Shown here: positions 51,412 to 59,711 of the stretch, piece after piece | Numbering within the stretch: the stretch's first letter is position 1 | How the letters are laid out: each line of letters opens with the position of its first letter | Source of the DNA: SHLQ01 sp047638715 | GTDB lineage: Bacteria; Actinomycetota; Acidimicrobiia; Acidimicrobiales; SHLQ01 | DNA: 64,000 nt | Assembly: GCA_047638715.1 (NCBI GenBank) | Contig: JBLIMK010000002.1 | Coordinates: forward strand, 25,039-89,038 | Direction of reading: 5' to 3' | The notes under the pieces: model-generated | Databases searched by the model: none | Told to the model about the DNA's origin: nothing | The model's input: only the letters and a program-made list of their open reading frames with translations | Translations under genes and position numbers: made by a program

Positions 51412-53268
51412 ATGCACCACCGCTTCTCACCGACCCGTCGACCGCGTCTTGCGCTCGCCGGCGGGGTGGCACTCATCCTCGCGCTGCTCGGAGGATCGGT
51501 AGCCGTGGCCGCGGAAGCACAGCTCGCACCGAAGCGATGTGAGATCATCGGCACACCAGGCCCCGACGTACTCGATGGCACCGATGGAGACGACGTCATT
51601 TGCGGACTCGGCGGCGACGACGTTATTCGCGGGTTCGGCGGCGACGATGAGTTACTCGGCGGAGATGGCGATGACGCGCTCTTTGGAGGTCCGGGCGACG
51701 ACCGTCTGCGCGGCGACGCAGGCTCCGATCGAGCATTTGGCGGACCTGGCGACGACATTCTCCGCGGCGGCAACGAAGACGACCTCATCGTTGGTGGGCC
51801 AGGCAATGACGAGCTCCGTGGCGGAAATGACGATGACACGATGTCGGGGGGTAGCGGAGACGATGTGCTTCGTGGCGGAAATGACGACGACACTCTTCGA
51901 GGCTCAAGTGGCTCAGACGTTCTGTGGGGCGGAGCCGGCCGCGACATTCTCAAGGGTGGAGCCGGGAACGATCGTTTGCGAGGCGGGCCCGATGGCGACA
52001 TCTGCCAGGACAGCTTCGCCAAGACGAACTCGATCAACTGCGAATTCGGAAATGGCGGCAATGCCGACAAGCTCGCGATTGCTGAGCAGCTTTGGCAGAT
52101 TGGAGGCAACCGCGAGTTCGTGTATGCATTGGCGATCACGAAACCGTGTCCGACCCTTGAGGATTGCGGAGTGTCTTCCTTCGCCGAGACGGTCCATGTT
52201 CGAAACGGGATAGCCAGGAGCTCGTTTGGCGCGCCGGCGTTCACCGCCGAGCAACTCTTCCGTGAAGCCGAGCTGTCCGCCGCCAACGGGAGAAAGGTGC
52301 AAACCCATCCCGTACTCGGGCTACCAACGCTCGTCGACAACCCCAACGGAGCCACCCTCGGCGTTTCGGAGATTCAGCTTCGAGATTCACTCCGCTCGGA
52401 TTATGAGGCAGCGATCCAGCGGTGGAATGACGCGGGCCTGTCCGACTACGCCTTCACGGTCTCGACGAGCTGTTTCTGTCCATTCACCGTGCCGATTCGC
52501 GTCGTCGTATCGAACGCCAACGATGTTTCTGGTGAACCACTAGGAGAAGGCGCTCCCGAGTGGACAGGGGGAGTAAAGACCATCGAGGCACACTTCTCGG
52601 ATCTCGGTGCAGTGCTCGACGGGACAGCGATCGAAGTGCTCGCATCCTTCGATCCAGAGCTCGGCTTCCCGACTTCGATCTCCGTCGACGAGAGCCGCCT
52701 GATCGCCGACGAGGAACGAACCGTCACTATCTCCGACTTCGGCGGACGCCCAATTCCTGAAGGCGAGATTGCCCAAGAACCTCCTGCATCCCAGATCCCA
52801 AAGGCCGACCCTCCAACGCCGGTCGATGAGCCATCGACGCCCGACGGCGAGGGCGAAGCGCCTGCGGCTCCAAATGAGCTCGACATAGTCAGCGTCGGCG
52901 CTATCAACGTGAGTGTCGCTATTGCGGACGATGTGCGCGACTTGCTCGCCGCAGCGGCCGTCGACGGACTGACGCTGTCAGGCGGTGGCTTCAGAGATCC
53001 TCAGCGGCAGATCGAACTCCGCAAGGTCAACTGTGGCACGAGCGACTACGCGATCTATGAGATGCCGGCCGATCAATGCAGCCCGCCCACGGCCCGGCCA
53101 GGGCAGAGCCAGCACGAACTGGGTTTGGCCATCGATTTCACGAGTAGTGGGCGATTGATCACGTCTTCGGCCGATCCGGCCTTCATGTGGTTGGCCGAGC
53201 ATGCAAACGCCTACGGCTTCATCAATCTGGCGGCCGAACCTTGGCACTGGAGTACGACAGGCAACTAG
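51412..53268 (+). CDS. Secreted RTX-repeat, DUF6174-like and VanY carboxypeptidase protein
   Basis: This 618-residue protein has a signal segment (residues 11-35), then about 15 RTX calcium-binding nonapeptides at residues 58-195 (GGDDVIRGF and GPGDDILRGG type). A middle domain with SDYEAAIQRWNDAGLSDYAF and CFCPFTVPIRVVVSN resembles DUF6174, and a proline-rich linker leads to a VanY-type peptidase with SQHELGLAIDF and EPWHW, the zinc ligands. It probably trims peptidoglycan stems outside the cell, with the RTX part folding only on meeting calcium. The combination is unusual. ATG 51412 was chosen over 51394. A hairpin follows directly. Confidence 0.88.
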   Translation: MHHRFSPTRRPRLALAGGVALILALLGGSVAVAAEAQLAPKRCEIIGTPGPDVLDGTDGDDVICGLGGDDVIRGFGGDDELLGGDGDDALFGGPGDDRLRGDAGSDRAFGGPGDDILRGGNEDDLIVGGPGNDELRGGNDDDTMSGGSGDDVLRGGNDDDTLRGSSGSDVLWGGAGRDILKGGAGNDRLRGGPDGDICQDSFAKTNSINCEFGNGGNADKLAIAEQLWQIGGNREFVYALAITKPCPTLEDCGVSSFAETVHVRNGIARSSFGAPAFTAEQLFREAELSAANGRKVQTHPVLGLPTLVDNPNGATLGVSEIQLRDSLRSDYEAAIQRWNDAGLSDYAFTVSTSCFCPFTVPIRVVVSNANDVSGEPLGEGAPEWTGGVKTIEAHFSDLGAVLDGTAIEVLASFDPELGFPTSISVDESRLIADEERTVTISDFGGRPIPEGEIAQEPPASQIPKADPPTPVDEPSTPDGEGEAPAAPNELDIVSVGAINVSVAIADDVRDLLAAAAVDGLTLSGGGFRDPQRQIELRKVNCGTSDYAIYEMPADQCSPPTARPGQSQHELGLAIDFTSSGRLITSSADPAFMWLAEHANAYGFINLAAEPWHWSTTGN

Positions 53269-53297
53269 CTGGTCAGGGTCGTGTCAGACCCGACCAG
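53269..53297 (+). terminator. Hairpin directly after the RTX/VanY gene
   Basis: CTGGTCAGGGTC and GACCCGACCAG pair over 11 positions with one bulged A around a GTGTCA loop, starting at the base after the stop codon. There is no T-run. Its position makes termination or 3' end protection likely. Confidence 0.5.
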
Positions 53298-53370
53298 TAT
53301 GGTCATCTCACGGCTCGAGACGGCTGCCGGGAAGCCACTCTAAAGACACCCCATTCTTTGGAGACAACCG

Positions 53371-54873
53371 ATGCTTGCCATCGTCCGATCGGCCACTATT
53401 AATGGCGTCCAGGGTTATCCTGTCGACGTTGAGGTTCATGTTGGAAGTGGGCTACCAGGATTCACGATCGTGGGACTTCCCGACACCTCGTGTCGTGAGG
53501 CTCGAGATCGTGTTCGCGCCGCGCTCCAATCGAGCGGTGAAGACTGGCCCCAGCGCAAGATCACCGTCAATCTTGCGCCGAGTGACCTAAAGAAGAGCGG
53601 GCCGAGTCTCGACGTCGCCATCGCGATTGGCATCCTCGCTGCGACCGACAAGGTCGATCCCGATGCCATCGAGCGGGTTGGATTTCTTGGCGAGCTCGGA
53701 CTCGACGGATCGCTCCGCCCGGTTCGTGGCGCTTTGCCAATGGGCGACGCCATGAACACCGATTCCATTGTTGCGAGCGTCGACAACGCCGCGGAAATGA
53801 GCCTCCTCGCATGCGAGGTCCGGTCGGTGCAAACCCTCGGACGCCTGCTCGACAGCCTGAATGGACGCGCTGATTGGCCCGAAGCCCCCGTGCTGAAGGC
53901 TCCCGTTGCGCGCAAACGTCAGAACGATCTTCGCGACATACGCGGGCAACAGATGGGAAAGTTCGCCCTGGCTATCGCCGCCGCTGGAGGACACCACATG
54001 CTTATGGTCGGACCTCCGGGAGCGGGCAAGACAATGCTCGCGAAACGACTCCCTGGGTTGCTCCCACCGCTCTCGGAAGCCGATGCGCTCGATGTCACCC
54101 GAATTCACTCGGCGGCTGGCGAACTGCATCCAGATCTCATCCCGATTACCGATTCGCCGTTTCGGTCACCCCATCACAGCGCTTCGGCGGTATCGCTCGT
54201 GGGTGGTGGCGCTGCATCGATGCGTCCTGGCGAATTGTCGCTCGCTCACCGCGGCGTATTATTTCTCGACGAACTTGGCGAGTTTGGCCCGTCAGCGCTC
54301 GACGGGCTTCGCCAACCGCTAGAGGAGCGCGAGGTCCGTGTCACCCGCTCTCACAGCACGGCCCGATATCCCGCCGACGTCCTGTTGATCGGGTCCATGA
54401 ACCCGTGCCCATGCGGGGAATCTGGCGCACCCGGTGCATGTCGATGCAGTGACGTGGCTCGCGCTCGTTACCACCGCCGCGTCTCTGGGCCGCTGTTGGA
54501 TCGATTCGACCTTCGAATCGGCGTGCAGCGGCCATCGCCAGCCGAGCTATTCGGTGCCCCGGCGGGAGAGACGAGCGACGAGGCTGCAGAGCGAGTGGCG
54601 GCAGCGCGGGCACGGGCACTGACCCGCACCGGCTGTCTCAATGCATTGCTCGAACAAGAAGATCTTGACGTGGTCGCTCCGCTTTCAGACGGAGCGCTCA
54701 AGGTCTTAGAGAGCGCTGTTGGCCAGGGACGCCTGTCGGCCCGAGGAGTGGGCCGCGTCCGCTCTGTATCGCGGACGATTGCAGACCTCGAAGACTCGGG
54801 TGCGGAGGTGTCGGTCGAGCAACTCTGCTTGGCGATGTCGCTTCGTATCGATCCGTTCGGAGCTTCACGATGA
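53371..54873 (+). CDS. comM: ComM/YifB family AAA+ protein
   Basis: This 500-residue Mg-chelatase-like ATPase starts with a Lon-type S5 fold (GVQGYPVDVEVHVGSGLPGF and LPDTSCREARDRVRAAL), then the AAA+ core with MVGPPGAGKTMLAKRLPGL, FRSPHHSASAVSL, GVLFLDELGEF and DRFDLRIGVQ, and CPCGESGAPGACRC, a possible zinc site. ComM is a branch-migration helicase that helps integrate taken-up DNA. It overlaps dprA by four bases, so DNA uptake functions are likely coupled. ATG 53371 has GGAG upstream. Confidence 0.95.
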   Translation: MLAIVRSATINGVQGYPVDVEVHVGSGLPGFTIVGLPDTSCREARDRVRAALQSSGEDWPQRKITVNLAPSDLKKSGPSLDVAIAIGILAATDKVDPDAIERVGFLGELGLDGSLRPVRGALPMGDAMNTDSIVASVDNAAEMSLLACEVRSVQTLGRLLDSLNGRADWPEAPVLKAPVARKRQNDLRDIRGQQMGKFALAIAAAGGHHMLMVGPPGAGKTMLAKRLPGLLPPLSEADALDVTRIHSAAGELHPDLIPITDSPFRSPHHSASAVSLVGGGAASMRPGELSLAHRGVLFLDELGEFGPSALDGLRQPLEEREVRVTRSHSTARYPADVLLIGSMNPCPCGESGAPGACRCSDVARARYHRRVSGPLLDRFDLRIGVQRPSPAELFGAPAGETSDEAAERVAAARARALTRTGCLNALLEQEDLDVVAPLSDGALKVLESAVGQGRLSARGVGRVRSVSRTIADLEDSGAEVSVEQLCLAMSLRIDPFGASR

Positions 54874-55964
54874 TCGATCCCGACGGTCTTCCACCCGAGG
54901 CATGGATCGTGGCGCTGCTCACGCTGCCGGGTATGGGCCCGAGCCGTCTCAACGCGCTGCTCGGATGCCACAGCGGCGCCGGGATCTGGGAGTTGTTGTG
55001 TTCAGGAGGTCCGCTCGAGCTCGACCGTGTCAAGGGGGAGACGGTCGACAAATGGCGTGTCGCGGCCCGCGGAATGTCGGTACAAACGCACTGGTACGCG
55101 CTGAAGAGCCTCGGGATCATGGTGCACGAACGAAACTCGACGATCTACCCCTCTCGATTGCGTGACGATCTGGAGCCTCCCCAGGTGCTCTTCAGCCTTG
55201 GGCTACCGATCCCGCCGGGGCCGACCGTCGGGATCGTCGGTACAAGGAGGTGTACGTCGTACGGGCGTCGTTGTGCTTTTGAACTCGGCGCCGCCCTGGC
55301 CGAGGCCGGCGTTTGTGTTGTGTCGGGTCTTGCGCTCGGTATCGATGCCGCTGCGCACCACGGCGCTCTCTCGGTCACGACAGCGACTCGCGGCATCCCG
55401 ATCGGCGTTGTCGGCAGTGGCCTCGACGTGATCTACCCGCGACAAAATCGTGAGCTCTGGGGCAACGTTGCCGACCGTGGCGCCCTCTTCAGCGAAACGC
55501 CTCCGGGGGTGGGGCCCGAGCCCTGGCGTTTCCCCGCCCGCAACCGGATTATCGCCGGTCTTTCGGATGCGCTCATCGTGGTCGAGTCACATGAGCGCGG
55601 CGGCTCACTGCTTACGGTCGACGAGGCGCTAGTTCGCGACGTGCCTGTCGGGGTTGTGCCGGGGCCAATCACCTCGAACGCTGCGGAAGGATCAAATCGC
55701 CTTTTGGTCGACGGCGCAACGCCGATCTTGGATGCCGACGATGTCCTCGCCATGATTGGGCACACGCGACCACGCGACGTCGAACGCAGCAAGGACGACG
55801 TCTCATCGACGCTCCTCGATGTACTCGGCTGGACTCCACTGTCGTTCGACCAGCTGTGTCTGCGAATATCGCTTCCTCCAGCGCAGGTCGCTGCCGAGCT
55901 GGAAGAGCTGGTGAACACCGGCTTGTGCGCACGATCCGGGCCCTGGATCGAGCGCGTGAAGTGA
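54870..55964 (+). CDS. dprA: DNA-processing protein DprA
   Basis: This 364-residue protein loads RecA on incoming single-stranded DNA. The Rossmann domain shows VGIVGTRRCTSYGRR, VVSGLALGIDAAAHHGAL, VVGSGLDVIYPRQNRELW and FPARNRIIAGLSDALIVVES. A C-terminal winged helix follows (LGWTPLSFDQLCLRISLPP). The ATG overlaps the comM stop. The N-terminal helical region contains LPGMGPSRLNALL, an HhH-like motif. Confidence 0.96.
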   Translation: MIDPDGLPPEAWIVALLTLPGMGPSRLNALLGCHSGAGIWELLCSGGPLELDRVKGETVDKWRVAARGMSVQTHWYALKSLGIMVHERNSTIYPSRLRDDLEPPQVLFSLGLPIPPGPTVGIVGTRRCTSYGRRCAFELGAALAEAGVCVVSGLALGIDAAAHHGALSVTTATRGIPIGVVGSGLDVIYPRQNRELWGNVADRGALFSETPPGVGPEPWRFPARNRIIAGLSDALIVVESHERGGSLLTVDEALVRDVPVGVVPGPITSNAAEGSNRLLVDGATPILDADDVLAMIGHTRPRDVERSKDDVSSTLLDVLGWTPLSFDQLCLRISLPPAQVAAELEELVNTGLCARSGPWIERVK

Positions 55965-56021
55965 CGCTCAACAGAGAGTGGCTCCCTGTGATCTTCAGAG
56001 TTCACGACTACCGTCGGTGGT

Positions 56022-56918
56022 GTGATCGACGAAATCGACGCGTTTCGCGCCTCGCTGACCGGGGTTAGTCCTGCAACCGCAGCGGTGTACCGGCGAGATC
56101 TCCTCGCGTTCGCGCAGTGGGCCGATGAACAGAACGTGGTCTCGCCGACAGCGATCGATCGCCGGTGGCTTCGTCGTTACCTCGCGCATCTCGACGCGTC
56201 GTCATATGCGAGACGCACCATTGCTCGCAAGATGAGTGCGCTTCGGCGGTTCTTTAGCTGGGCCCGGATGACCGGCGTCGTGGTGGATGACCCGACCGTC
56301 GGCCTGTCGACACCAGCCGCCTCTTCGCATCTGCCGAACATTTTGAACGACAAAGACCTCGGCACGCTCCTCGGCGATGATCCGTCGCCCCGAGCCCTCC
56401 CAGACGATGTGTCCCCACGTCGCCTTCGCGACGACGCCGTCCTAGAGCTCCTGTACGGCTCGGGTCTCCGCGTGAGTGAAGTATGCGACTTGAATACAGA
56501 CTCTGCGAATCTGGACAAGGGCACACTTCGGGTGTGGGGGAAGGGCGAGAAGGAACGAATAGTGCCATTGAGTGCGCCAGCGGTCGAAGCAATACAAAAT
56601 CACCTTCACGTAATCGCGATGGTTGATGTCGACGCCGGCACCGGTGCCGGCACGCCACGCCCACTGTTCAAAAATCAACGTGGAAACCGTCTCGGGCCTC
56701 GAGATGTACGACGGCTTCTCGACCGCCGATCGCCAATTCCGACACATCCGCATGCACTTCGTCACACGTTTGCCACTCATCTTTTGGACGGAGGTGCCGA
56801 TCTACGCACGGTGCAGGAGTTGTTGGGCCACTCAGATCTCTCGACCACCCAGATTTACACGCATGTGAGCAAGGAACGACTTCAACGTGTTCATCGGTCG
56901 AGTCATCCGCGGGCATAA
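56022..56918 (+). CDS. xerC: Tyrosine recombinase, XerC-like
   Basis: This 298-residue recombinase has an N-terminal SAM-like DNA-binding domain and a catalytic domain with arginine in LLYGSGLRVSEVCDL, lysine in GKGEKERIVP, HALRHTFATHLLDGGADLR (H-x-x-R), LLGHSDLSTTQIYTHVS (second histidine and the tyrosine nucleophile). It resolves chromosome dimers with a partner. The position between dprA and whiG is that of xerC in other Actinobacteria, so a phage integrase is unlikely. GTG start. Confidence 0.92.
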   Translation: MIDEIDAFRASLTGVSPATAAVYRRDLLAFAQWADEQNVVSPTAIDRRWLRRYLAHLDASSYARRTIARKMSALRRFFSWARMTGVVVDDPTVGLSTPAASSHLPNILNDKDLGTLLGDDPSPRALPDDVSPRRLRDDAVLELLYGSGLRVSEVCDLNTDSANLDKGTLRVWGKGEKERIVPLSAPAVEAIQNHLHVIAMVDVDAGTGAGTPRPLFKNQRGNRLGPRDVRRLLDRRSPIPTHPHALRHTFATHLLDGGADLRTVQELLGHSDLSTTQIYTHVSKERLQRVHRSSHPRA

Positions 56919-56949
56919 CAACGGCGAAAAGTCTCAGGGGACCTCAAAC

Positions 56950-57729
56950 GTGGACGAACAACAGAAGGCACGAGCCAATGGGCTTTGGAGCCGCTATACA
57001 ACGGCTCCTTCAAGGGAAGTGCGCGATCAGCTGATCGTTCACTACTCGCCGCTTGTGAAGTATGTCGCGAGCCGTGTTGCCGCGGGCCTTCCCCAAAACG
57101 TGGAACAAGCCGACCTGGTGAGTTATGGCATCTTTGGGTTGATCGACGCCATCGACAAGTTCGATCCTGAGCGCGGGTACAAGTTCGAGACATATGCGAT
57201 CTCACGCATCAAGGGCGCGATGCTCGATGAGCTTCGTTCAATGGACTGGGTTCCCCGCTCGGTTCGAACGAAGGCGAAACGAATCGAACAAGCCAATGCG
57301 AAGCTTGAAGCGAAGCTTGGTCGTGCGCCATCTGACGAAGAGCTCGCAGGTGCGCTCGACATCACGACCGTTGAGCTCGAAACGATGCTCACCAAGATCT
57401 CCTTCGTGGGCGTCGTGGCGCTCGACGAGATGTTGTCGGGTGGCGAACGCGGCGATTCGATGACCCTGGGCGACACGATTCCTGACAAAGGCACCGGTCC
57501 TGTTGGCTCCTTCGAGGTCGAAGAGATGCGTCAGCTCCTGGCCGAGTCGATCAACGGCATGACCGAGCGAGAGAAAATCGTGCTCACCCTGTATTACTAC
57601 GAGGGACTTACGCTTGCCGAGATCGGGCAGGTGCTCGGGGTTACCGAGAGTCGTGTCTGTCAGATCCACACGAAGTCGGTCTTGCGCCTTCGTTCACGCC
57701 TCACGGCCAACGAGTACACGCCCGCCTAG
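56950..57729 (+). CDS. whiG: RNA polymerase sigma factor WhiG/FliA type
   Basis: This 259-residue sigma factor has regions 2, 3 and 4: LIVHYSPLVKYVASRVAAGL, VEQADLVSYGIFGLIDAIDK, ETYAISRIKGAMLDELRSMD, and a region 4 with LTLYYYEGLTLAEIGQVLGV and ESRVCQIHTKSVLRL. It matches Streptomyces WhiG and flagellar sigma-28. GTG 56950 has AGGGG upstream; a longer frame begins inside xerC. The neighbourhood xerC-whiG-M23 gene-rpsB matches Streptomyces. No flagellar or anti-sigma gene is nearby, so the regulon is unclear. Confidence 0.93.
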   Translation: MDEQQKARANGLWSRYTTAPSREVRDQLIVHYSPLVKYVASRVAAGLPQNVEQADLVSYGIFGLIDAIDKFDPERGYKFETYAISRIKGAMLDELRSMDWVPRSVRTKAKRIEQANAKLEAKLGRAPSDEELAGALDITTVELETMLTKISFVGVVALDEMLSGGERGDSMTLGDTIPDKGTGPVGSFEVEEMRQLLAESINGMTEREKIVLTLYYYEGLTLAEIGQVLGVTESRVCQIHTKSVLRLRSRLTANEYTPA

Positions 57730-57825
57730 CCTCGCAGCGGACTGCAACGTACGCTTGTTACGTGCGCCGAGCCCTTTGGTGCGCAACTTCCCCCGAATGA
57801 CGACCTCTTGTAGAGGAGTTTTTGG

Positions 57826-58329
57826 GTGCGACGTCTGTTTCTTGTTCTTTTCGGCTGCAGTCTTTTGGTTTCGGGAGCAGCAGCGGGTGCGACCGCGACC
57901 ATAAATCTCGTGGCCGCATCGTCCGTTCAGGTAGACGAAGGGGTATTCATCCCGCCGGTCACAGCGCCGATTCTCGACCCATTTCGGCCGCCGACGAATC
58001 CGTTCGGGTCAGGGAATCGCGGGGTCGAGTACGACACATCTGTGGGCCAGACCGTCGTCGCAACACATGGCGGTGTGGTGACCTTCAGCGGCCAGGTCGG
58101 CGGATCCCTTTTCGTCACCGTGCAGCACAGCCAATCGTTGAAGACGACGGTCGGATTCGTAAACGAAACGCTCGTGGAGGTCGGCGACCTCGTCATCCAA
58201 GGCCAAGCGATCGCTCGAGCGGGAGGCTCGATCCACTTCACAGCTCGACGTCATGGTCTTTACATCGACCCTAAGTCGTTGTTTGAACGGTTCCGCAGCG
58301 TCGTCCGGCTGGTGGCTGGTTTCGACTAG
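57826..58329 (+). CDS. Degenerate LytM/M23-type protein
   Basis: This 167-residue exported protein has a signal segment (residues 4-25) and a LytM-like fold: GNRGVEYDTSVGQTVVA, THGGVVTFSGQVGG, VTVQHSQSLKTTVGF and GGSIHFTARRHG. In active M23 peptidases the first segment reads HxG-x-D and the loop HxH; here the first histidine is asparagine and the loop Y-A-H position is V-G-F, leaving only one conserved histidine. It is likely a catalytically dead regulator of cell-wall hydrolases, as EnvC and NlpD are. It lies upstream of rpsB, as in Streptomyces. Confidence 0.82.
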   Translation: MRRLFLVLFGCSLLVSGAAAGATATINLVAASSVQVDEGVFIPPVTAPILDPFRPPTNPFGSGNRGVEYDTSVGQTVVATHGGVVTFSGQVGGSLFVTVQHSQSLKTTVGFVNETLVEVGDLVIQGQAIARAGGSIHFTARRHGLYIDPKSLFERFRSVVRLVAGFD

Positions 58330-58511
58330 CGCGAAGGCGATTCCGCGAGCACGTGCTGCCGAGCGCTTACGGCGCTATCGTAAAGCATGGGCAAAGTCTG
58401 CCCAACAGTTGCGCTCGCCGTAGCTGATGAGAGATTCCCGACGTGCTTTTTCTGCGGTCGCCTTTGGCGCCTGGGTCCGTCGTTCATCGAAACCGCAGGG
58501 AAGGTATTTCC

Positions 58512-59708
58512 ATGGCAGTTATCACCATGAAGCAGTTGCTCGACGCTGGCGTTCACTTCGGTCATCAGACCCGCCGCTGGAACCCGAAGATGAAGCGTTT
58601 CATCCACGGCGAGCGCAACGGCATCTACATCATCGATCTCAACCAGACGTTGAACCTGATCGGAGATGCCTACACCTACGTTCGCGACCTCACCGCCAAT
58701 GGCGGCACGATCATGTTCGTCGGCACGAAACGCCAGGCGCAGGACTCGATCCAGTCGTACGCCGAGAAGTGCGGCATGCCCTACGTCAACCAGCGTTGGC
58801 TCGGTGGCATGCTCACCAACTTCCAGACGATTCAAAAGCGCGTCGACAAGATGAAGGAATACCAGCGCATGCGCGACTCGGGAGAGTTCGAGGCCATGCC
58901 AAAGAAGGAAGCGCTCATGATCTCTCGTGAGCTCGTAAAGCTCGAGCGCAACCTCGGTGGTATCCGTGGCCTGACCAAGGCCCCCAATGCAGTCTTCGTT
59001 CTCGACACCAAGCTCGAACACACCGCAGTGACCGAAGCGAACAAGCTCGGTCTTCCCCTCGTGGCGGTCGTCGACACGAACTGTGACCCCGATCTTGTCG
59101 ATTACGTCATCCCAGGAAACGACGACGCAATCCGTGCTGGTGAATTGATGTGCCGAGTCATCTCTGACGCGGTGCTCGAAGGCCACTTCATTCGTTCGAA
59201 GAAGGCCGAGATGGCCGGTATTCCAGTACCTGGCGAGGATGCACCGGCTGTGTCTGCAGAGCGCAATACAGAAGATCAAGCTGCACACGATGCAACTCAA
59301 GCCGAGGCACGCGAGCAAGCAGCCACCGCAGCAGCCGAGCGTGAAGCTCGAATCGCATCGGAGAAGGATGCGGCTGAAGAAGTAGCCGAAGCGCCCGCAG
59401 TCGAAGAAGTAGCCGAAGCGCCCGCAGTCGAAGAAGTAGCCGAAGCGCCCGCAGTCGAAGAAGTAGCCGAAGCGCCCGCAGTCGAAGAAGTAGCCGAAGC
59501 GCCTGCAGTCGAAGAAGTAGCCGATGGTGCCCATGCCCCAATGCCGGATGGCTCGATGCCAGCCGGGTTTGAGATCAAAGGCAACGCCGACTCGATGAAG
59601 TTCCATCAGCCAGGTGGCCGTTGGTACGAGCAGACAGTTGCTGAGATGTGGTTCAACACACCTGAGGCAGCATCAGCAGCTGGCTACAAAGAAGCCGGCA
59701 AGTCTTAA
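58512..59708 (+). CDS. rpsB: 30S ribosomal protein S2 with long C-terminal extension
   Basis: This 398-residue protein begins MAVITMKQLLDAGVHFGHQT and contains the S2 core to about residue 235 (RFIHGERNGIYIIDLNQT, FVGTKRQAQDSI, NQRWLGGMLTNFQTI, DTNCDPDLVDYVIPGNDDAI). Beyond that are an acidic, alanine-rich stretch, five EEVAEAPAV repeats (residues 289-333), and a terminal 50-residue module with IKGNADSMKFHQPGGRWYEQ and MWFNTPEAASAAGY, similar to the 'sunset' domain of actinobacterial proteins. Typical S2 is 230-280 residues. tsf follows within four bases. ATG 58512 gives the conserved start. Confidence 0.96.
   Translation: MAVITMKQLLDAGVHFGHQTRRWNPKMKRFIHGERNGIYIIDLNQTLNLIGDAYTYVRDLTANGGTIMFVGTKRQAQDSIQSYAEKCGMPYVNQRWLGGMLTNFQTIQKRVDKMKEYQRMRDSGEFEAMPKKEALMISRELVKLERNLGGIRGLTKAPNAVFVLDTKLEHTAVTEANKLGLPLVAVVDTNCDPDLVDYVIPGNDDAIRAGELMCRVISDAVLEGHFIRSKKAEMAGIPVPGEDAPAVSAERNTEDQAAHDATQAEAREQAATAAAEREARIASEKDAAEEVAEAPAVEEVAEAPAVEEVAEAPAVEEVAEAPAVEEVAEAPAVEEVADGAHAPMPDGSMPAGFEIKGNADSMKFHQPGGRWYEQTVAEMWFNTPEAASAAGYKEAGKS
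59376..59524 (+). repeat. 27-bp coding tandem repeat in rpsB
   Basis: Five complete 27-base units (59376-59510) plus the start of a sixth (to 59524) encode EEVAEAPAV. The copies are identical apart from one C-to-T change in the fifth, so expansion is recent and copy number may vary between strains. Confidence 0.95.
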
Positions 59709-59711
59709 GTC

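Noticed and set aside
56022..56918. Phage integrase and attachment site
   Set aside because: The recombinase lies in the conserved dprA-xerC-whiG order with no tRNA, flanking direct repeats or phage genes, so it is best read as the housekeeping XerC.
58388..58404. TGGGCA-TGCCCA hairpin upstream of rpsB as a ribosomal-protein leader element
   Set aside because: The six-pair stem lies too far upstream and lacks the known S2-leader features; it could be chance in GC-rich DNA.
58326..59606. A 426-codon minus-strand open frame with repeated FGYFFDCGR segments opposite rpsB
   Set aside because: It is the antisense of the rpsB tail repeats; the plus-strand frame has clear S2 homology, and the antisense protein has no recognisable domain.
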